Below, in pieces: positions 34,501-49,500 of a DNA stretch of 64,000 bases (position 1 is the stretch's first letter; the number at the start of each line of letters is the position of its first letter). The notes beneath the pieces are model-generated. The model was not told where the DNA came from. It saw only the letters and a program-made list of their open reading frames with translations, and ran no database searches. The DNA is from Vigna angularis (taxonomy: Eukaryota > Streptophyta > Magnoliopsida > Fabales > Fabaceae). The stretch is from the NCBI RefSeq assembly GCF_016808095.1, contig NC_068979.1, positions 27,299,960 through 27,363,959 on the forward strand, written 5' to 3'. The position numbers and the translations under genes are program-made.

Positions 34501-37500
34501 TTCCGAACAAGAAACCCAACCAAGAACTCCCTCACAGTCTCTCACACCAAGAAAACAGAGAGATATATGATGAATTGTGTATTATTAACAGAAAGAAGTG
34601 TGTGTTTACAAGATGCAGAGGCATAACCCTCTTCACAGGTCTAAAGCCTGTCAACAAACAATGTACTTAAAAACTGCCTTCTAACTATCCAATCAATCTA
34701 TTTATACAATTCCTCTGCCTTCTATCCTAATCCCCTTTCCCATTATATCCAAATACCTTATATCCTAACAACCATGCTATTCGGAATCCCAACTAAGTTA
34801 ACACTCTAGATAACATCAATCACTTGTAGCATACTCAAATATTATTAATAACAAATGCAATATTATCACTTGTACCTCTTATTTCACAAACATAACTCCA
34901 TCCATGAAAGAAAGCAAATAATCTTTCCATTCTATCAGCAATAGGCATGAAATGATTTTTTTTTTTGGTTTTCCTTTGAAAATAGGCACACCAAGATATA
35001 ACAATAGAATGTACTTGAAGAGAAACCTAACAGATCAATAATTCTACCTCGTGCAGCAGCAGGGGTAGGACCAGAATAGAATTTTGATTTTGATTTATTC
35101 TTTTGGCCACTTGCCTCTCGATATCTTTGCAATACAGCCATAAGATTCTTCAAATTGCTGATATTACCTCTATACAATAAATCATGATGTCATCTGCATA
35201 AAGAGAGTGTTTAGGAAAATTATATCCACTAGGAGCAAACCATCCCTGTGTAATTTATCAATGCTCCTACTGCGAACTTCTGCTAAGCAAAAAAGAAAAG
35301 GAGAAAGTGGTTTTTAATAGTACAATCTGTATGACCATTGAGAAACGCCTAGTTATTATTTTTTTCAGTAAGGATTTCTTCTTCCAAGATGGTGATGAAT
35401 AATGCTAGTGCATCTCTTATAGGTCAGAGGATATGATAGGTTGCTAGATAGAGGAATCCAAGAACACCATTACAGAACAGCCAACTCACTGAAAAGATCC
35501 TGTATTATTGATTCTAGGCACCAAGAATAGCAAGAATGCCTCCAAGGGACAATGTTCCCTTCACACAGGATGCCAATGATCCTGTCAACAATTCTCTAAA
35601 ACATCCAAAAGCATCCCCTGCCTACAAAGACCCCCTGACCCCCTCATTATATAAAGGAAGTCTCACTCAACCTAACAACCCAACTAACAACTAATTTTTA
35701 ATTTGTTTCCTCCTATCATACACATTATATCCTATCATTACACACCGCTACAGAACAATCTTGTCTTCAAGGTTGGAACGGTGAAGCTTGATCCGATGGC
35801 TCATCTTCATCAACATGTAATCATAAGAAGGGAACCCACTGGCTACTGTCCGCCAATTCAGGTCTGGATGCTTGGGAGGTGGTTGATATGACTCCTTCTG
35901 TTCCATTAATGATAAGAACTGCTTAAAACCAAAAGACTTGGAAAACCAGTGACTTCTTGCACGACTCAATTTCTATAGCATATCTTTGCGAGAACTCTTG
36001 TTTTCTCATTTCTACTTCTAGATCTTCCATAATTACTTGGCCGTCCCCATAAAGCACAAGTGTCGCAATATGCTTTAAAACTGTTTGCACTGCTTCCATT
36101 ACTGAAGTTTCTTTCCTACCATCTTTACTTTCCTCCATTGTGAGTAATTCAAGATGGCTAGTTAAAAACAACTCTGCAAGAAAACCAGAAATTCCTTTGT
36201 AGCCATTGATAGAAGCAAGATCTACAGGTGTTATAATATCAGGAAATTCAGGATATGGATTTGTAACTGCTATAGTGGATGCACCCCTGGACACCAGGGC
36301 CTCAACTGGGTTGCTCCCTGACCCCACTATTTTAACCCCAGGCCTCAACAATTCTGCTCCCTCCTTATCTGGTTTACTACTCTGTGTAGATCTATCTTCC
36401 CTCTTCTCTTCATCATTAGCCAAGTACTCTCCTTCTGCAGAGAATTTATTGCCTTTCATGACAGATTTCTCACTTCCTTTTGAGCCCCTTCCATGATTTA
36501 TGGGTTCTTGTAGTATGTCTTTCTTTTCTTGGACGATTTCTCTTATTTCTTGCACAATGTCTTTTTTTTCTGTCATGGCTCTTCCTTATTTGTTGGCCCC
36601 TTTCTCCAAAGTATTTACTCTTTCTTCCATCACGTCCTCAACCTCGTCCTTCCTTCCCCTTCTTTCCCCATCCACCGACCCTTGACTGCCCTCCGAATTC
36701 TTGTCTAAAATCTTGGAGTTTTTCATACAATCTCTGAACATCTCCTTAAGTTCTTGATGATCCTCTTTTAGTTCCTCTTTTAGAAGAATCCAAGAATACC
36801 ACTGCAAAACACCCAAACTCACTGAAAAGATCCTGTATTATTGATTCTAGGCACCAAGAGCAGCAAGAATGCCTCCAAGGGACAATGTTCCCTTCACACA
36901 GGATGCCAATGATCCTGTCAACAATTCTCTAAAACATCCAAAGACATCCCCTGCCTACAAAGAACCCCCACTATATAAAGGAAGTCTCACTCAACCTAAC
37001 AACCCAACTAACAACTAATTTTTAATTTGTTTCCTCCTATCATACACATTATATCCTATTAGGATAACTATAGTCTGATATTTTTACTTGATACTGCAGG
37101 TTATACCCAGCATTGCAATGGTTGAAACTTATACCAGATTGCTGCTCTTAGCACCTCATTCACTCTTCCGTTCGCATTTCAATGTAATATTCTTCCCCCT
37201 TTGATGATAACATTTTTTTTCTTTATTATTTGGTTTTTTGTACATAAAAATGTGTTATTTTTTGAATTTATTAAATGTTAGACGGAAGTAATTCTACTTT
37301 ATCATTTGTTGAAATGGGAAATTGAATGTTAAATGAGTTATGCCTGTGGCAGAACTTTATTTTCTGGAAGTCATCGGGCTGCTTTTTTTTTATCTTTATC
37401 TTGAAAAGAAGTCATATGGACAAATAAAGTAGGTGATCTAGCTTGTTACTGTGAATCTGTAATGTTAAATTACTTTGGTGAAAAACAAGAATGAGAACTA

Positions 37501-40500
37501 AATGTCTAAAATAGTGCAATATAGATTTGTGTTTGTCACGTTTACTTGTTCATATAGAATCTAGCGTTCCCTAATTCTTATCCTTTTCCAGGCTTCATAT
37601 TTTAGTCATTTTTGCTGCTCATTTGTATTCTTTATTTATTTAACCTTTTTTGTTCTCGCTAACTGATACAATGATTATCTCTAAAAAATGTGATTTATTA
37701 CAGCATCTGGTTCAAAGAAATCCTTCTTTGTTGAGCAAACCTGGGGTAACACTTTTAGTGCTTGAGATATTGAACTACCGACTACTTCCACTTTACAGGT
37801 GATTATATCTAGAGTTTAATACCATGTTCTGTCAGTGTAAAACCAACCAGAAGTCGCTGTTGGTATAATTTTTAAGGTAATTGTTATGAAAGTTAGCACA
37901 CGATAGAAGGTTCTGGTTGTTGTAATTCGGTAAGTGCAAAATTGTTTTAGACTGACAAATGTGTAGACTATTTTCTCATTTAAGTCACAGAATTTATTTT
38001 CTTCTGTAAAATTTTTATTTTAACTGTATAGACATTTTTTTTTCGTTTCTAACATGTTCATGTTTTAAACTCATGCTAGAATTAAATAATGCTTTATGGT
38101 CCCATCTAGGCTTTTGCCCCAAAATTTATCTCTAGTTTCCAGAAATCAACATAGATGTGCAGATATCTTTTATTTTTAATTGAACCAGACATTAAAATTA
38201 TGTTTCATAGTGTGAGAAAATCATGGTTGGGAGAATTCGAGGGAAGCATGGTTATCAAAATCACGAGTCAAACGAGTTTACGTTCTCACACCCCTAAAAT
38301 GATTTAACTCGTAGGTAGAATTGTTAGGGTTTTAACTTTTTCAGTTTTAATTACCTCTTATTGTTTTGGACCATTGGGCCCCTTTACTATGCTGAACTTT
38401 TTGGCCAACATTTAAGTTCAACAACTTTTATTTATGTGAAGTATAAACTATAATCAATAAAAATTATGATGAAAGAATAATAGTATTAGAGAAAAATATT
38501 TAAAAATATATAATATGATAAACTAATAATTATAATACTGTAAAAAGAAATATTTATAACATTATAAATATTAAATTATTATGTTATTTATTTATATTTT
38601 AAAATATTTTTATATGAAGTAAACTCTTATGAGTTTATGATTCGAGTCTACGAATCTCTCACGAGCTTACGTAAACTCTCGAGTTTGACAATCTTGGAGA
38701 GAAGACACAATCTTGGAGAGAAGACAAAATTGAGAAAAAGGTGTAAGCTGTATTCTAAGTGTAGTCTGGGGTAGAGTTGCATTTATATAGAGGTTAGTGA
38801 GCAGCATCGCAGACCAGAGCAGATAGCAGAACCATAGCTGGTAATAGTATAACTAACTACTGTTCAATGAGGGGAAACAGGTGCTAAGAACCATGTGTTT
38901 GAACTACATCACGGCCTTTGATTTACGTAGGGTCATTTCAATAAATACAAGCATTTATATAGGGATTTTGTTCCTATAAACATGATATATGATATGCCAT
39001 AAAATAAAATGGATCATAATTGCAAATATCTGATCAGATTTTCATCTGACTCAAATCAGAATTTCAACATAATACAACATAACATAATAAACAATAGCCA
39101 TCTGCAGTAACTATTGCCACCTAAGTTTTCACTGTAGCTATATCCTAAAATAAATATAAAATTTCCATTTGTAGATACCAGGGAAAAAGCAAAGCCCTAA
39201 TGTATGATGTTACAAAGATAATTTCGGCTATAAAAGGAAAACGAGGAGATCATCGAGTATTCAGATTAGCTGAAAACCTGTGCCTGAATCTTATTTTCTC
39301 GTTGCGTGACTTTTTCTTGGTTAAAAGGGAAGGAAAGGTACTTGCTTTTTTGTCTCAAAGCTGAAAACTGTATTCTTTATTCTTTTGTCAAGTACTAGTA
39401 GTCACTCGAAGCTAAACAAGACTTGTTTTATTTCCTGGACTATTTGCAGGGCCCGACAGACTTCACTGAAACTTTGAATCGAGTGACTGTCATAACTCTT
39501 GCTATCCTAATTAAAACTCGTGGAATTGCTGATGCTGAACACCTCCTTTACCTACAAAATATGTTGGAACAAATCATGGCAACTAGCAATCATACGTGGT
39601 CAGAGAAAACACTACATCACTTCCCTTCTGTTCTTCGTGAAGCATTGAGTGGTCGAACTGATAAAAGAAGCCTTGCTATACAAACATGGCAGCAGGTTTG
39701 TTATTCAAATTATGTTGCCATATCTATTGCATGTTTTGTAGATGAGAAAGACATGATGGACCCAAATTTTGGTTTCATCTTGCAGAATTGTTTCCTTTTG
39801 TTCTAGAAAAAACTGAAAAATGCTTAAGCTAGAAACACTCAATGTCCCCCCTTAGTGTTAGTGAGGAGTTACCTTTATAGGCCTAGAAACAATTATTATA
39901 TGGGGTAGATAATGGGTCTCCACAATAAGAAGGAATAATATTAGGGGTTTATTCCCCTAAGTGGACCTCGAGCCCAATTTTTGGAACAAAAATATATTAG
40001 ATTTCTTGCCCTAAGGGGACAGACCACAGCCACCTAGGCTCAAGCCTTCAAGGTGAAGAACCTAAGAATTGTCCAATTATGGGTGAGTTAAGTTTGGACA
40101 AACTGATGACTTAGCATAAAAGCTTATGACATGGTAGGAACCGAGAGATTGCTACTTTAGCACAATGCTTTTTTAATATAAATGGGTGAGAGACCGTTGT
40201 TAGCACATAGACTAACAGTCGAGAGACTACTACTTTGTGTTCCATTTAGTATTGTTAGAGTAGGTACTGAATACAGGTAGTAAGTAGTTGTACTGGAAAC
40301 TTCTATACGAGCTGTTTACTTATTAGCATTAATTTTATAGAATTGTATATGTTCTGAATGTATTGTGCTAGTGCATACCACCCAACATATATTACTATTT
40401 TATAGAATCAATTATAATAAAAACACCTAATAATTAGGAATCAATCATCCTAATTTCCTAGATCATGTAATGGTTAATTTCCTACAAATTTATAATAGTT

Positions 40501-43500
40501 GATTACATTCTAACACTCCCCTCCAAGCTGGAGCATATCTGTCATATGCACCAAGCTTGTTACAAATGTACTCACTCTGAGAGTCTCTAAGGGACTTGGT
40601 GAATATGTCAGTCAACTGATTGCTAGAGTCGACAAAATGACAATCAATTTTCAATATGTTTGGTTCTTTCATGGAAGACTAGATTTGATGCATTGTGAAG
40701 TGCAACTTGATTGTCACAAATAAACTTTGTTTCATGGATGTTCCCTATTTTTAGTTGTAGTAGTAGTTGCCTAAGCCACATACTCTCACAAGTGGCTGCT
40801 GTCATAGCATGATATTCTGCTTTTGCACTAGATTTGGCAACTATATTTTTCTTCTTGCTTCTCCATGAGATAAAGGTTTCCTCCGATAAGAACATAGTAC
40901 CTAGAAGTGGATCTTCTTTCTAATGGTGATCCTGCCCAATCCGCATTAGAGAAATAAGTGATCTTAGTACTGCCTTTGTCTTGATACAATAATCCTCGTC
41001 CTAGAGCATTTTTTGTGTATCAAAGAATATGTGTCACAGCATCCCAATGGCCATCACAAGGAGCATTTAGAAATTGGCTTACCACACTAACGGTAGAAGT
41101 GATGTCGGGTTTGGTGACGATGAGATAGTTGAGTCTGCCCAATCCACGACCGAAGTAGAGTTTGTTGTTGTAACCGCTATTGTGAATCAAGCCTTATGGC
41201 TGAGAAATTTTTTACTCGATCTTGGCCTGGAAAGAAGGAAAGCACAAAGATTCTTGTTGACAACCAAGCTGCAATTGTTATCGCTCATAATCCCGTGTTT
41301 CATGGAAAGACTAAAAACTTTAACATCAAGCTATTCTTCCTAAGGGAAGTACAAAAATATGGAGATGTGATTCTTATCTACTTCAAAACAGAAGATGAAG
41401 ATCAAGTTGCATATCTTCTTACTAAACCATTGCCTACTTGCAAGTTTGAATTTTTAAGGTCAAGACTTGGAGTTTGCAACTCCTAAAGCAAGGAGGAGTG
41501 TTAAGAAAATGCTTTAGGAGTGTCTTACTGTTAATTTGATTGAGTCAAAGTCTGTTCCTGGTTTTTAGGAATTAGTTATTTTGTTTATTATGCTTTGCAG
41601 TGGTGGATTAAAATTAGGATCAAATTGTTAGTGGGTAGTTACTTTTTCAAGTTTTAAATATTGCAGCGTTTTCCATTAATTATACAGATGTTTTTTGGCT
41701 TCAATAGTGCTACATTTTTTCTTTAGCTATAAGAGATATGACTAAATTATAATATATAAATTGTACAAACCTTTTCTTACAAGTTTGTTTTGTAAGGTTA
41801 AGTTAAACTTAAAATTCACATTCTAAGAGTTATTGTTACACAATGTTATTTTGGATGGAGAAGTTATATAATTTTGGTTATGACTTAACTCAATCTTTCA
41901 ATATTGAATTGTAAGATAGTATTTTCTCCCTATTATCTACTTTAGTTTGGTCATATCATTAGTCAATGTCACATATTCAACACTGCAGTTCACATTGAGG
42001 ATTGATATTTGTAGGGTGGTCTCAATGGCCGAAGAGCGGATGACTGAATTAACTCAACAATAATTCTTAAGATAGACTCTAATACTATTGTAGAGTTGTG
42101 TGCGAGTTAAACCCAACTCTACAAAGTTAGTTTGTAAGGTGAGAATTGTCTCCCATTTATGTACTTAAATTTGACCATATCATTAGTGATTGGTTTGCCA
42201 TAGGGTCAGGCTAGGCCTATAAATTGTAGTCAATTTCGGATATGGGTTGGCCTCACTAGTCACACTTTTTCTACTTGGTCCATCAACTAGAGATGCACCA
42301 TCCTGTTTGACACCTTTAGGTGTAAGATCTACAAGAAGCACCATCTAGGACAAATCTCTAAGTGATGTAAAGCTAATCCTGAACACAATGAAGGTGCTAG
42401 AAGCTGTGTTAGAATCCCTTCATTTTTGCTCCACTTAATGTTTTCTTGTACAGTTTTAACTACATAATTAGGAGATTTAATTACATTCCATAACTAAGAG
42501 GATAATTTGGATGATATTAATAGGCTGACATTATATTTTATATTTATTGTACAAGATCATTGATCCTGAATTTTAGGGATAGGTTATATCCATCATAAAT
42601 TAGATTAAGTCTTTGTATTCTATTTTTCGTCTATTTCTTCCGTATGAATAATATCAGAAACAAATTTTCTGACAGGCCGTAATGGAGGCAAACCAGAGTC
42701 CATAACTAAGACAGTTTTCCATCTCCTATATATTGACCATGATTAAACGATTGAGTTGTAGACTAGTGCCCTTGTTCCATGAACAATCTGGTTATAAAGT
42801 AAGTAGTCTATAGTTTATACATCTAAAACTAAGGTAAGAGGATAAGTGCTACTGGTCAACCATTGGTTTAATCCTGTAATTATAAGGAAGTCCTCTCCTT
42901 TCTTTGACTCTCCTTTTAATTAAACTGAATTTCTGAATGAGCTAAGATGGCCATGTGCTGTGTCACAATTGAAGCCTACGTGGATTTTGTAAGAGGGTAA
43001 AAAAAAAACTCTTCATAACCTTACCTTGTAGCATTGTTTATCCCTGTCATACACCATTTTTTGCCAACATAATTGTTAAAAAATTACCAAATTAAGAATG
43101 CCAGAGCCTGCAATTTTGTTCCACTTGTTTCTGTACACAGATACTTTTGAAGTGAAACTGTAGCAGTGATGTAAAGTTAACTCTTGGTTGGTGTAAAACA
43201 TCTTGTAATATATTTTGTTAGAAATTCATTGGATTTATGTGCTGATTGTATTCTTTGATGTGTAAAATTAACTTTTAATACTTGTGCAGGCTGAAACCAC
43301 TGTAATAAACCAGTGCAACCAGCTTCTTTCACCATCAACTGATCCTAGTTATGTTTTGACCTATATCAGTCATAGTTTCCCTCAGCATCGACAATATCTA
43401 TGTACTGGTGCATTGATATTAATGCATGGCCATGCAGAAAATATTAACAGTGGAAACCTGGTATCAATCTTTTAACTGCCTTCTTGATGCTTCCCATTTT

Positions 43501-46500
43501 ACCATTACCTTTTTAAATTTACTATGAAACATATTCATATATAGAAATTTTTCTGCGTATTCCAATTTAACTTTATATTCTTTCTTGCATAGCTCTTTCG
43601 ATTATATTTCTAAAGTTCTTGCTAGTTGATTTAATGTTTTCTATATTTATCTAGGGACGTGTCCTGCGGGAGTTCTCTCCTGAAGAGGTGACATCTAATA
43701 TTTACACAATGGTGGACGTTCTGCTTCATCATATGCAGATAGAGCTTCAACAAGGACACTCCTTACAGGTTAATTGCTATAATGTGGCTTTATTCGATTA
43801 CTTCTGTTGGTTGGTGGCTGTACATCTCCTTTTTCATATGCTTGCTCTTTACAGGACCTGATGTTAAAAGCTTGTGCAAGCCTTGCCTTTTTTGTTTGGA
43901 CTAATGAATTACTTCCTTTGGATATCTTGCTTCTGGCACTTATTGACCGTGATGATGATCCACATGCTTTGCGTATTGTGGTATGTATATACGTTCAAAC
44001 TCTTTGATTGTATATTTTTATATTTCTCATGAACATATTGAATCCCCGTTGGCCCTTCTTTCCAAAATTAATTAATGATAGAATGAAAAAGAAAATACAA
44101 GAACAGATTAAATTTGGTGATAGTTATATTGTGTATTTTTATTCTGTTACCAAATAGTCTATTCAATTCTCCTCAAGATGTAATTCCTTCAATTTGTTTC
44201 ATTGTTTTCGAATTTTTATTCACACAAATCTGACATAGTAGCAATGTTTAAGTGTTTATAATTAAATTATGATTCAGTTGAGATGCTTGAATATATATGG
44301 GTAACAATCTTGAGTGTATTAACCAAACACTCAGCTTTATTTTTGTGTGTATATGTAAAAAAAGGCTGAAACTAATGTACACCTATTGAAGTCCAAAACA
44401 ACAGGGCGTGCACCTATGGCAGAAGGCTACAATCGATATAAAAGATGAAAAGCAACTTTTGTACTTTCAATAAAACATTATTATATCATACATAAATCTT
44501 GCACTCTTGTGTAAGATATAACATATTGGTCGTATGTACTAAGTTTAGAACATATGAATTTGTTAGAATTCCCATATCGAATAAAGATAAAATCAAATTA
44601 TAGTGTATAAGTGGGTGTAAACTTTATCTTTCACATTGGTTTTGTATGATTGAGTTCAGTTTAAAGTTCACTTTCTCATATGTTATCAAATTATATTTTA
44701 ACGAGGTTTGTTGGACCTATTGTATCTACCTGCAAATGTCTAATTCTAAGCTTGAGATGTTGAGTCTTCGGCATGCAGGAGTGTGTTGTAGATCTTATAT
44801 TGACTAGAGAAAAAACCAAACTATAATACATTAGAGGGTCCAAATTTCACCTTACGAGTCATTTAGAGGGTTGGAATATGTTTAAAGTTCACTTTCTTAG
44901 ATAATTAACCTCTCTCGAGGTCTTGTCAAGACATCTACAAGGTGATCGTTTGAGCTAATAAACTTAGTTCTCATTTCTGAATTTGATTCCCCCTCAAGTC
45001 TTGGTGAAGACATCTACAAGGTGCTCATTTGAGCTAATAAATTTAGTTCTCATTTCTTTCCGTAGTGTCTTATCATGAAAAAAATGACAATCATTTTCTA
45101 CATGATTAGTTATTGTCAGCAATCATATTTCATTATTCCACATTTAACAAATTATAATTAAAGTATATAATGAAAATATCTTTGGATCATAGGGATATAA
45201 TTATATGAAGAATGGTAGGGACTTGATTTTATCCGTGAATCATAGGGATCTCATCACATTAAGTGTTGTTATTATATTTCCAAAATTAGTTTCCCAATCT
45301 TGTTTATATATATATATTAAAAAGAATTAATATGAAAGAAAGAAGGTTTTTATTCGATTGATTCAAAATGGTACATCCACTTCTATATATAGAGAACTCA
45401 AACTCTAAAGTAATAATTACAAGAGATCTATAGAATCTTCTAACAACTTCCACTAATTTAATATCGTACCTACAATTTTCAATAGTGTATTTAATATCCA
45501 ACTAACAACACTCTCCCTCAAATTGGTGAATGGATATCAATCATTCCCAGCTTGCATGTGAGATCACTAAATAGCTCAATAGGAAGACCTTTTGTAAACA
45601 AATCTACTAACTAAAGTCCAAATGAGAGGTGGGAAGTAGTGATAAGGCCACTATCCAATTTCTCATTAATAAAGTGTCTATCTATCTTTATGTGTTTTGT
45701 CCTATAATGCCGAACTAGATTGTGAGCAATGCAAATAATTGACTTATTATTACAATATAGGATCATAGGTTCTTCACATTCCACCTTGAGATCATTTAGA
45801 ATAGTTCTCATCCACAATAATTCACACACCCATTGTGCTATAGCTGGGAATTCATCCTTGCACTAGACTTTGCAACAACATTTTGCTTCTTCTCCAAGTC
45901 ACCAAATTTCCACCCAAGAACATGCAATATCCTAAGGTGGATTTCCTATCAATGACAAACCACTATCCAATTTCTCATTAATGAAGTGTTGGTATATCTC
46001 TACGTGTTTGGTCCTATCATGCTGAACTGGATTGTGAGCAATGCTAATAGCGGACTTATTATCACAATAAAGGATCATAGGTTCTTCACATGCCACCTTG
46101 AGATCATTGAGAATAATTCTCATCCTCAATAATTCACACATCCCTTGTGCCATAGCTTGGAGTTCAGCCTTGCACTAGACCATTCAACAACATTTTGCTT
46201 CTTACTTCTCCAAGTCACCAAATTTCCACCCAAGAATATCCAATATCCTGAGGTTGATTTCCTATTGATGACCGACCCTCCATAATCCTTAGGGTCAAGG
46301 CCAATGTAAGTTTGGCCACAATAAGATTTGCATGAATTTCTAAAGTATTCTAAATTGCAAATTGATCCTAAATTTGTTAAATTAAATTTAAATTTGCCTT
46401 GATTGATTTTTACTATTTACTACTTAATTGAAAAGATAGGTCCAACCCCCCCAACTTGGGTTTAGCTTGACCTGACATTGTCGGACACAGGTCTGTCTTT

Positions 46501-49500
46501 GGCCAACCTGGTCTAAGCCTTAATAAATACGGTTTGATCTAAACTTGGCCTGACATGAGTCTGATTCGACTTAGCTTGACATTGTCTAACTCCACTCAAC
46601 CCATTGTGACCACGATTCTACTTGGTTTCACGTGGGACTGGTTATACTCTACTCGATGTGGATAAGACATGACTTGGCCTAATGTGGTTATGACTCATTC
46701 GACTCAACATGGGCTTGACTCTACTTTGCCTGACATGGACCTAACTCGACTCTACTTGACTGATATGGGTGTGACTTGACTACACTTGTGGTGGGCTTGT
46801 TTGACTATGCTTGAGGTGGGCCCGACTAGACTTGGCCCAACTCGGCTTGACTTGACTTGGTCTTGCATGGACCTAACTTGAGTAAGCCCAACATGGGTAC
46901 AACTTGACTTGGCTTGATATTAGCCCACTTTACTTGGCCCAATCTGGGTCGTACTTGACTCTGTTTGAGGTGCGCTTGACTCGAATCAACCCGAGGTGCA
47001 CTCAATTGATCTTGGCTTGAGGTGTGCCTAACTCGATTGTGCTCGATGGTGCTTGACTTGACTCGGCTTGATAGTTGTCCAACTTGACTTGGCCTAATGT
47101 GGGCTTGACTTAAACTGGCCAGACATGGGCTTGATTCGACTTGGCATTATGTATACCCTATCAACCTAGGCTTGACCTAGACCTCACCAGACCTTGCAAA
47201 ACCCAACTAACCTACTTGACTTGGGCCCAACCCAACCCCATCCATCTTGACTTGACTCGAACAAACTCGGTCTCTACCTAACCCAACTTGGCATAGGCTT
47301 GACCTAACTCGGCCCGACATGAGTGATCTCATCCTGATTTGTCTTCCCTAAAATTGGACTCAGCCTAACTTGATTTTTCTCATACTAAATTTGGATTTGG
47401 ATTGATTAAATGTTTTTCATGTGAATAAAGATTTTTTTTAAGTAATTTTTTTTTTCATTTTCAATTTAGATAAGCTTTTAACTTTATATAATGGCCCATG
47501 GGTTGGCCCTAGTCCATGGGGCTTTTGTTGGCATTTTGACCATGTGGACTTTCTCTTATATGGGGTTTTTGGTCCTATGGGCTTTTTTGGTCCCAACCCA
47601 TGTTGGTTAGGGACAAGTCGTGTGGATTGAGCCACATTAATAGGTCTAATAATCTCTTTGAAGGAAGCCTTAAATGAGACAAATATTATACAAACAAAAA
47701 GACAAATATTATACTAAACGTAAATCTTGTTGAAATTGTGATTATTATTCTATAGTTCAACTTTCAGACAGCTTCTTTTTGGGTGGATGTATATCTATCC
47801 CTAAGGATTGAGTGTAATAGGTTATATATAGCTATTCCTTGTTTTGTACACTTGTATTTGTATTTATATGAAATGAATCAGCTGAGAAAACTACTCACTG
47901 ATTTTTTGTCACCTCTAAATTTAGGTAATCTAAAAGAATTATTTCAAAATCAGTTCTCAAAATTCTTTTCCTTCTACTGGATTAATGAGATTCCACTGTC
48001 AGATTTCACATTTTGGGTTTCATGCATAGGTCAAACTATACAATATGCAATTTAGTTTTCTTCTGGTGTGCTTTAACTTTTCAGCAATATCATATTCTAT
48101 TGACAAATCATTGAGTTGCGTACCGATTTTCCTTCAAAGGGATGAAAACTAATGTTGCGATAAACAGTATCTCAACAGCACATTATAGAAAGAAACCCGA
48201 TCATTAAAAAAATCATCAATAATTGGAGTATATGATCGCAAATGATCTATTAGAATTATAAAGTAGGGGAAATTGAGCTTCAGTGTTTTTCTTATATTAA
48301 GATTAATTGTGTTATGGCAATAATTGCAGATTAGTCTACTTGATAGGCAAGAGCTTCAGCAAAGAGTAAAGCTCTTTTGTATGACTCGTGGGTTCCCCGA
48401 ACATTGGCTTTACTCAGGAATATTCAAGCGAGTTGAGCTACAAAAGGCTCTTGGAAATCACCTTGCATGGAAGGATCGGTAAATTCTTTTCCATCAATGA
48501 GAAACCATGTCATTTTTGCTTAGACAGCATGCCTTATTTTATTCATCGTGGTTGAGAGGAACATTATTGAAAATGGATCTTTCAAACCAATAAATTTGAG
48601 TTATATACGGTACCAAAAAGGAGCTTATAATGTTCATATATTTCTAAGAATTACAAGCAAATTACGTAAATAAATCATTGGAGACCTATAAATGTTTCTC
48701 AACTGAAACATTAAATAAGATTGAAAAAAATAGATATAAGAGATTGATGATGGTAATAATGGATGGATGAATATAAATCTCTAGTAGAGTTTTTTTCTTT
48801 TATTCAGTTCTTTGAGCTTGTATCTTGTACTCCAGAATTTATATAAATAAAGTAAAAAACTTATTTGAAAATAAGAGCACAAAAGTTCAAAGTCATACTA
48901 CAAGACAACCTCTAATTCTTGAAGTTACTAGAGAAATAAAAATAAAAGGTGATATAATTATTATATAAATAAGGAAAGTATCCTATATAATCAAGAATAT
49001 CTATTATATATGTATTATTAGGAATGTTTTTATTTATGCCCATATCATCTCTTTATTATTAGAAGATATCAAGTTTTCTCTATTTATTGTATTTGTTCCT
49101 TTTTTCTCAATATAAATAAAGCTTCAATGTTATCTTAAAAACACGGTTTCAACTAAATATCTCTCTTTTTCCTTCAGTTTAATGTGGTATCTAGAACCCT
49201 TTACAAAACCGTGTTGGTCCAATAGACTCATTGTGTCTGGAAGATTTTTATTTGGCAAACCTTTGTTCCAGGTTTGTGTTTATTAATCCGTCACTGCCTC
49301 CGGCAAATGTTCTAATGAAATTTACTGTGACCACCATTTTCTTTGGTGTGCACAGGTGCTGATCTATTCAAACGTTGATGGAAACCGTCCATTCACACAT
49401 CCTCACACAACTTTTTTCCTGCTCTGCTTAGGTTATTTTATTATTATTCTTTTTTCCAAATTTCAAGAAGAAAATGTCTTCCAATGTCACATTAACTTCC

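Noticed and set aside
46440..47350. Possible coding repeat (for example a pentapeptide protein)
   Set aside because: No frame stays open across the tract, and the period is irregular and not a multiple of three.
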